From Tetrastigma voinierianum (taxonomy: Eukaryota; Streptophyta; Magnoliopsida; Vitales; Vitaceae): a stretch of 64,000 nucleotides of DNA. The DNA lies in NCBI GenBank assembly GCA_016808115.1, contig JAEQBH010003857.1, positions 186,001 through 250,000 on the forward strand, given 5' to 3'. The stretch's first letter is position 1, and the number at the start of each line of letters is the position of its first letter. Positions 36,401 through 45,400 of this stretch are shown here, piece after piece. The translations under genes were made by a program, and so were the position numbers. Under the pieces are notes generated by a model, which had not been told where the DNA came from, made no database searches, and saw only the letters and a program-made list of their open reading frames with translations.

Positions 36401-39400
36401 CAAAAAATAGGTCATAAATTGGAAGGTCTAAATCAATGTGCCTGTTTGCTTACTATCAACAAAAGTCATCTATCAAAAAGCTTGTATGTTTGTACATGAC
36501 GCTTGCATAAAAATTATCAACTAAAACAAAAGCCCATTCAACAAAAAATGACCACTAGTAGGACTAAAATTTTGTCAATTTCGGCCATGGAAGGTTCCTC
36601 AATCATCAAAAACAAAAGAAGCTTTGCCAACTCCTTTGAATACTTCCATCTCACCTTGTACGAAGCCCATGGATTGAATCATCAAACTCTAGAACAGAAA
36701 TTTTAGCATCTTGAAAAGCTAAAATAATTGAATCCCTTCTCCTACTATTATCACCACCGCCTGAAGGCAATACGGTCATTGTTTCAACATTACCATGCAA
36801 CCTACAATGCAAGGAAAAGCATAAAAAAAGTTCAATAAGTGCATATAATCAAAATAGGAAGGGGGAAAAGTGAAAATAAAAGAACAAGAAATAGAGAAGG
36901 TCAGAAAACATACATTGAAAAATTTGTGAATAGGTAAGTAAGATACTAAAATCAATAATACATTCTTCATGCAATCTATATGCTAATAGAAAAGGATGTA
37001 TTAAAAAAGTTGAAAACATTGAAGAGTGAATTCATTCTTCTCAGTATTAAGTTTCATTTTTTTTTTTTTTTTAGCAAAAACAAACAGAAATGTATATTAA
37101 TAAAAACAAACAGAACAAAGGAAGGAAGAGCTTCCCTACCATCAAAAACTAAACAAACCAGGACATGGAACTAAAACTCTCTCTCCTCTGATAATACTTA
37201 CAAGACCCATACTAACCCTTTTCATGAGGATGGTCACAAGCTGTAACTAATTAAGGTGTAAAAGGTCGATGGGACTCTTAAACAGCGGTGCGAAGCGCAG
37301 ATGAATAAGAAATCTGATATGTCACACACCTCCACGCTTCCAATCTCTCTTTATTCTCCAAAAATCCTTGCATTTCTCTGCGCGACCACAAAACCAAATC
37401 AAAGAGGAGAGACATGCAATTTTCCATTAAGTCTTGCCTCTAGTGGAAATTCCAAGACCTTTAAAGGCAATGATAAACATTTCTTCTATGCTCCTTGGAG
37501 AAGCCCACATCATGTTAACCAGGTTGAAAAGCTTGTGCCACAAACCAATAATCAAAGAACAATGAAGGAAAAATGATCAACAAACTCTATATCTTCTTTG
37601 CAAAGAATGCACCATTGGGGGTTTAGAGATTTATACGGTCTTCTCAATTGTGGTAAGTCATTGGTGTTGACCTTCGTATGAACTACCAAGCAAGCAAAGG
37701 CCTTTACTTTCAAAGGGTCTTTTGAATTCCATAAAAACTTTGTTGAATGAAACAAAATAGGACTAGAGGATTTCGACAAGGCCAAGAAAAATGATTTGAC
37801 AAAAAATAATCTTGTGGATGACATGCACCAAGATCTTGAATCTGCATTAGAATGAGTGATATGCACAGAAACAAGAAGAACAATAATGCAGCAAAGTGTT
37901 CAATTTCTGAGTCGTGAGATCAAGCCATAAAATTAAGTTCAAGGTAGAAGGAGGAGAATAGCGAACCTGGTAGAGACAGATTTCTCCACCCGAAATAACT
38001 CTGCAAAGATGCGGAAATTGTAAACAAGCAATTGATCCTTAAACCACTCTCTCTTAGAAAGCCAGTTCAACCTGGCAGATGGTGGTGAAACAAAGGAAGC
38101 CTCGGTATATGGCTTTCGAACATACGTGAGACCATCTAACCACCATGTTGATGTCGACATTCGAATGTGTCCCCCACCATCTTTTGGTATAACTTTATGC
38201 AAAGACCATTCCTTTCCTGAAGCACTCAAGCCATTTTCACAGAAGTGCCACGAATTCGTGAGATATCTTCCCAAAACTGCCTCTTTGCTCCTTTTGTCTA
38301 CAGACAACCTCCCACTTCAACAAATGGTCTTTCTTGCCATCCCTTGTCCTTGACGAAGGAAGTCCTACTGATTTCTCTAACTTTGGCTGCGGGCTTGGGA
38401 TCCTTGAATAGGGATAAATAGTTAGGGATGTGTGATCGCGAGGGCGAACTGCGGTGATTCTCCTCTTAGCGGCAAGGTGCCCTTTAACAAAGATTCCAAG
38501 GTCTTCTCCTTAATGTCGACATACTTTTTCATACGTCTGCTTGCAGCTGGGTTGTCCCGAGGCTTCATCAAATCGTGATCAGTTTTGCAAACTTGTGCGC
38601 GACGGGACTCCTGCTGCTTCAAAGTTGCTCGGGCTTGACGCCTCGAGAGTGTGGTACGGAACGGTACTTTACCTGGTAAACCGTCCCGAGTGGCTAAACA
38701 TCGATTGCAAATTGGCAAACTATTCTGCGATCTCAAGTTCCAACCAGATTCGTTTGAAGCGGTAGCATCGCAAAATGTCATAAGTATTCCTCGGCATCGA
38801 TTCACTCCTTTCGGTCAAACCGTCGATCTAAGGGTGATTAGCCATAGAGAACCTGCACTTGGTACCCCACATCTTGACGGCTCAGCGAAATTGCACGGCA
38901 GGCGGTGTGTACCGATCACTACGCTATGTCTTCGAGCATCCCCGAAATGTTTCACAACATTCTTGAAAGAAAGATCTTCATTTGCTCATGAATGGGCATT
39001 GACTGAGTGGTATGAAGATAAGTCTGAAGAACCTTTACACCCTGACCAAAACAAATCTGAAGCCCTCAACCTTCGAGAAACCACTGATGAAGTCCATAGA
39101 TATACATTGTCATGGTCTTTCCGGGATAAACAGGGGTTGCAGCAAGCCCGCTTCATTTTTCCGCTCAATCTTGTCTACTTGACAAACATGGCATGTCTTG
39201 ACATAGGCTTGCACGTGTTCATTCACCTTGGGCCAATGGAATGATCGTGCAAGCAATGCCAATGTCCTCTCTTCTCTAGGGTGACCAGCCCGCTTTGTAT
39301 CATAGCGTCTCCTTGTGATTTCGTCTTAGTTTGTTTAAAAAAGGAAAATAGAAGCTTACCCATGTGAAGTAAACTGACTGCGATCCTTTAGGCATTTACT

Positions 39401-42400
39401 AAGCCTTAATAGTGCCCTCTTTCTTTTCTCTACAGTCTTTGATATGTAGAGTCTTGTGGAGCTTCTCGTCTTACTCGCTCGGTAAAGTGCGCCTGACTAC
39501 GACTCAATGATCCTGTAACCGACTATTCCTTTGCACAAGCATGCCGCAGTTTGTGTCGACCCGGCTTGTGCACCCACACGAAGTCAAAGTCAGCCAAGAA
39601 CTCTTGTCATCAAGCTTGCTTGGCAGTAAGCTTCTTATGGGTTTTGAAGAATGTGTTGGCCACGTATCAATCTAACACTATGAACCCGGCCCCCGTGGCC
39701 AATGTTTCCATGTCTGCAGAGCGATGGATGCCTATCTTTCTCTTAGGTGGAGTACCTGCCTTCGGCATCGACTTATAGCTCTTGAATGCTGTCGGGTGCC
39801 CCTCACTGCCTTTTTGGTAGTCAGACACATGTGTATGAACTTGAGCTGACTCTAGGTCGGGCGATTTTCGTATGACCACGGTGATCACGTCCTTGAGCTT
39901 ATGGAGCTTGACTCGGCATCCCAATCCCGCATCCTCTCTTTCTAACAAATTCGGTGAGAGAGACGAGCTACCTTGGGATAGCCCTTGATGAATCTTCAAT
40001 AGTAGTTAGCCAAACCAAGAAAGGATCAAAGTTTTGTCCCCTTGGTGGTAAGGGCAAGCCATTCTCAAATGTTGCCACCTTTGCACCATCCATCCGAATC
40101 TAGGACTTGGAAATCATGTGACCCAAGAACTTGATCTCGGTTTGAGCAAACCCACACTTCTCTTTCTTGACATATAATTGGTTACTTTGAACTGTCAAAC
40201 ACCTTCGAAATTTGCAAGTGATCTATGAAATTCGGATTTGCAAGTCTACTATATATCAAATGAGCTACCACGGGTAATTCAGAGTCAAATAAGACATCAT
40301 TCATGGCAAGGGTTACGGAATGTCGTGAGGGGTGTTAGTCGGCCGAAGGACAGCTACATTCAGCTCCCATATAAATACGATGGTCTTGCCTCGTCCCTTG
40401 ACGGCATGAACTTGCCAATACGGATCGCCGTCTGGCGGCTTGGTGAAGTACCTGCGACCTTTCGATCTATTCGGAAACGATTCCGCGACCATGGTATGGA
40501 TGCTATTATTAATCGTGTGGCGCTTTCTATTCAAAACTCGATAGTGCACATTGAAATGCGACAATCTTATTCTTTGAAAACGCGGTGCTCATACGATGAT
40601 TTGGAAGGCTAGACCGAGCCCGTCGTGACTCCATCGACTATTTTGCGACTCAATCGGCTCTGGTGGGTCATCCCGATAGGAGCTTGGCGGTGGTCTCGAC
40701 CGCCTCGACACGAGCTCAATCTAATGATATGTCTGCCACAGCGGTAGCTTCTTAGCGACTCAGGTATCACGTCCCCTCCAGAATTGTTCGATATAGACAC
40801 TCTTGCGCTCCCGGCACCTCGACACGGCAGCCGGAGCTTGATCCTGTCGGTGTCAGCGACATAGGTGTGCTCACCATCTGGGTCCACTTCGTCAATCTGT
40901 AGAGGCGTATAGGTCTTCTCGAAGGTCTCTTGGCGAACTGGCGATGCCGACCACAAGCATAGTTGCTTCTCATCCGTGATCAAAATCTATTCAAGTGCTG
41001 TGGCAAAAGGCAACTTTAGCCCTTTGGAAGAAATCGTTGCAAATAAAATCAAAATCATCCAATGAACATTAGAAATCGATCCTTACCTTTCTAATCCCCA
41101 GTAAATTCGATTTGTTTGTGACCGTAGATCTCTTTGACCTTGGCTATTCCTACGACGTAGGCTTGTTGATAAATCTTTAGTAAGTTTCAAGCCGAGCCCT
41201 GGCATTATCTCATAATGTTCTGAGTTGCCTATCTACAAAGCCTGATCGTTTGCTTGCTTGACCGTGACTCGGCGTACATCTGACCCCTCTATAGTTGTCT
41301 CTATTTCAGATAGTGTTAATAATGAAGGTTGGCTCACTTGAGGCCTTTGTCCCACTATTCTCCCCGTCTTCGACTATGATTGCATTCAGCTTTTCCTTCC
41401 TTGGGCGGTCCCTTGCTCGATATGGCCCATCGTAGATGAAACATCCCGATGGCCTAGTAGCTTGTGAGAAAGTCGCCCTCTCCCCACTTTAGCTTGCTCA
41501 TCGGGCTTCTTTGCCTCCACTTTTCTTGAAGGTCTTTGGGTATGTCTTCTAGTTCAACTCTTGCTTCTGGCCTTTCCCCTTTTGGGTTAGAGTTAGGGAA
41601 GAGGTCAATTTGTAATCCCAGTAGAGCGTCCCATGGACACCTTGCCTTCATTCTATAACCCTCTTGCATTTCGAACATAAAGTTGAGCAACTTGTCAGTC
41701 GGACATGTCTGCGATGTCGGATCCAATGGCTAAGCTTCCTTCACGTATTCTCTGGCGAGCCCATGCAGCCCGACTTCTTCAAGATTCTCTAGCCATCCAC
41801 GTGTTCGTGAGAAGGAAGCGATCCTTGATTTTTCTTTGGGTCTCGCGTCCCAATCTTTGGTGACAGCGTGACATCATTGTGATGCGGGTCCGCCACAAAG
41901 CCATCCTCGAGGTACATGGTGGTTGTCGTTACTTGTTCACAATAGTATTGAACAACAATTAAATATTGCTCCGTGTCGAGGAAATTCTCGAGTCCTTGGC
42001 GTTACGTACGCCTTGAAGCTTGGGCTTAAGCGCTCGCACCATTGCGGAGGAAGTAGTCGAGGGGCAAATGGTGTCCCCAACACCATTGCTAGCTTCATCA
42101 GTATGATCTCTCCCTCTAATGATCTTGTCCACTCCTGAAATTCCTCAGTCATCGCAAGCACTTTGTCATAGAGGGATTCCATCCGCTCCTCAAAGGCTTT
42201 ATCGCTCGTCTCCATCAAATCTAGTTGCAAGACAAGAAGCACGTCTCGATCAAATCTAGTTGCGAGCCAAGAAGCAAGAAGGCTTCAACTGTTGGTGGAT
42301 CATTTGGTGTTTGCCTCTGGCATTTGTGCTGATCGTCGACTGTAGACACATGTGTGCTTTAGTTTCGAACTAGAAACTTGCTCCGGAATGCATCGGGTGT

Positions 42401-45400
42401 CTGTTCTCGTAGCAGCCATCATTAATACGATACCAGTGTCACACGATATAATTGTTGAACTACGTGTGCGACGCCTAGGACCCCATTAGGCCAGCCTTCC
42501 CAATGCCCCACGCCCAAGAATACAAGAACGTACGAGGCTCTCCCCAACTCGTATTTTATTAACTCTTAAAATACAAGACACTCGTGCAAAGGCTCTCACA
42601 TACTGACGGGATGCTCAATACTTTCAAAGGATCCAATCCCAATTAATTAAGCCAAGAAGGCACGCAGGCCCCTTTATATAGGCAGCATGGCGGTCTGGCC
42701 ACAATTGGGACTTGAGCCTATACGAAAAACTAATGTCTTTGCAGCTAGCCACTCGAGTCCTTCCCGGACTACGATTCCTTACTAGATCAGGATCTCCTAA
42801 GTAATGTCACATTGCATGCCTTGTTGCACACTAATTAGGGGACTTGGCACGAAGCCATGCAGTGCCCTGGCGAGTGCTTAGTGCAACGTCCTTCTTTGGC
42901 TCCGAGTTGCAGTAACTTGCCTTGGCGCCCAGGGCTCCCGTCCCTATATAAGGCAAGCTTCCCCCACTTATCTCGTTTTGCCTCAAGTGTCGCGGCAATG
43001 ACATACAGCGTGGCGTTTATCGTGTGTGCACCCTAGCGAAGCCGGAGGCATGCCTTCCCCTCTTTGTGCATGTGGCTCGATATGTTGTGTTGACTTCTCT
43101 TCTTCTTGACACTTTCAATTTATGTCTCACTTCCCTTGTTCTGCCTTACTTTCCTTCCCTGGTGTGCGCATGGGGTCAACGCAGTGCCCACATGTCATGT
43201 CGTACTCGGGTGATCTAATAGTCGACGGTAACACCTGACCTAATAATGTCGACTAAAAGAGAGGTAGCCATGAAGAAACTCCAAATAAAGAAAATATTGG
43301 TATACTACGAAATTGACCTTTTGATTCAATTCATTATTAGGTGGTAGTGTGAAATTTTTTTAGTCCTTTTCTCTGTTTGTGGATGTTTTTGTAAAAGTAG
43401 GAGTTTCTTTCCTTGCCCACTTCTTTGTGACTCTCTTTAAATGATCTTTTTGCCGATCGAAAAATATAATTACAATATCAATCACCTTACCTGACGGTAA
43501 CAACAATGATTACATGCCTCGTATCTTGCTTGGAAAATAAACACTTCTAACTCATGAGTTGATGAAAAGAAGTCATTAGCAGCCAAGTCTGACGGTTTGC
43601 TAACCTGACAAATTGCTCCGATCGATTAAAGCTGCGATTCTCAATAAGTCTTAAGTATGCGATGGTAGGTGCACACCCCTCAGTTTCTATTTGAAGCAAA
43701 AACCAGCTTAATAATACTATTATACTCTCTCCTCAATCTTTATGGGTCTCTCAGTAGTTACAACCAAGGATAGACTATTGGAAATTTGTCAAATATCAAT
43801 GGTTGAATTTTATTGAAAATTGAAACAAAAATTTTTCAGACCTCGATTCCAAAAAAAAAAAAATTGTTAGACTAAAAAATTCTAGAATATTGGTGCGAAT
43901 GAAATTGATTAAAATTCATATAAATATCAGGAAAAAATCAAAAGAAAATGATAAAAGAATCCATAACATATTGAACTTGTTCTGATAAAGTAACACCCTA
44001 TTGAAGTTGTTCTTTTCAAGAAATCAATATATAATATATGATACAAAATTGTGTCATCAACACAACAATTTTTTTATAGGTAAAAAACAAAACAAAATAA
44101 CAATAATGTAATAATAATAATAAGAAGAAGAAGAAGAAGAAAGAATATAATAAAGTATAACAAAGCATCCCAAGGTAAGCTTGAGTGTACAGCGATCACC
44201 TAAAGGCTCAGCAAAGAATTTAAGTGACAAAAAAGAACACCCACCTTAAATAAGGGCAATCAAGCAACAAAGGCTAACTAAAGAAAAAGGACCGTCACTA
44301 AAAACATATTATTCTAGGATCTTAAATTTCAACAAAAAAGTGTTTAAGCCTCTAGTTGGAAAACTCATCATTATTAAATACTTTGTTCTGTTTACTTCCT
44401 TCGACTATCTCTAAGAAGCATATGAGAATTACTCTCCACATCTTTTTACAAATCAAAATAGTCTTTTCCAACTAAAGGGTCTAATTGAAAAACCCAAGCA
44501 CCACAAGACACATTAAAATGAGCAAATGACAATTGTCATGTGAAACTTTTTATTGTGTTTTCATAGTCGAAAGGATGTGGACAATGGATTTTCCTTGTTT
44601 TGTCAAAAAAAAAAAAAAAAGAAAAAACATTCTGTTTCTTAAAATGGTATGCCTCCGCTGTACATGTGACCCACCTTTTCCAATGTGCCCAGACTTCGCA
44701 GAAGCCCACACCGTGCTTTTTCTAGGAGTTCAATAATGCTCATCAGGAAGTAGAATGAGTTCCCAACTCCAAAAATAGAATAGATGGCTTAAATTGAGAA
44801 AGCTTCTCACTTTTTTACTCTATCAAATTTCCCTATTCCTCATCGCTACTAGACCCTCCTTACAAATACCAGAATGAACCACTTCAAACTTTCCACTCTC
44901 AATGGTGCACCCTATATAAGCAGGACTCAACATCTCTCTCCCTTCTAACTTAAGGCAAACTCAACTGTACAAATAGATTCAACTATACACACAACCTATA
45001 AGGCAATGCCTCTTTTGAGACAGTAACAGGATTGTACAATAATATAATATATGTATGCTAATAAAAGAGATATAAATTTCATGTATAGTGTATAGTGTAT
45101 GCCTGAGTACTATTCTGGGTAATAAAATTTGAACTATACTTTTAGCAAAATAACACAGGTATGACAAAAACCAATAACATGGTCCAGAATATGGTACACA
45201 TTAATGACAAAAATGAGTTGAAAAGGTGAATAAAGAAAACAGATATGGAGATACAAATTTTATTTCCTTGAATTCCTGTTATTGAACATTTTGTTATAAG
45301 CTTTATTTTTTTTTAAAACATATTACCTTTCAATACTCAAACAAATATGTTACATTTGTAAAATAAAATTTTTTAGTCTCCCAATTTTATCTTGTACTAA

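Larger units (their letters stand above)
25349..36654 (-). other. 11.3 kb CPSF160 intron or intron pair
   Basis: It contains the SMART-like element, a LINE, LINE tails and copia D. One CPSF160 exon is expected here but was not found. Stretches 25349-26940, 27240-27790 and 30525-32025 are AT-rich with no recognisable feature apart from short A-runs (30896-30913). Confidence 0.7.

Noticed and set aside
40238..40612. Plus-strand 124-codon open frame
   Set aside because: It is the shadow of the gypsy E reverse transcriptase, which reads on the minus strand.
34610..43233. The 34.6 kb LTR as the missing 3' LTR of gypsy E
   Set aside because: Copia D sequence continues on both sides of it and the CPSF160 exon 2 lies between, so it is a solo LTR.
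43480..43535. A possible CPSF160 exon ending TTACCGTCAGGTAAG
   Set aside because: It resembled the VLPSG block, but the true exon with a perfect match is at 36655-36801; this one lacks the rest of the coding text.
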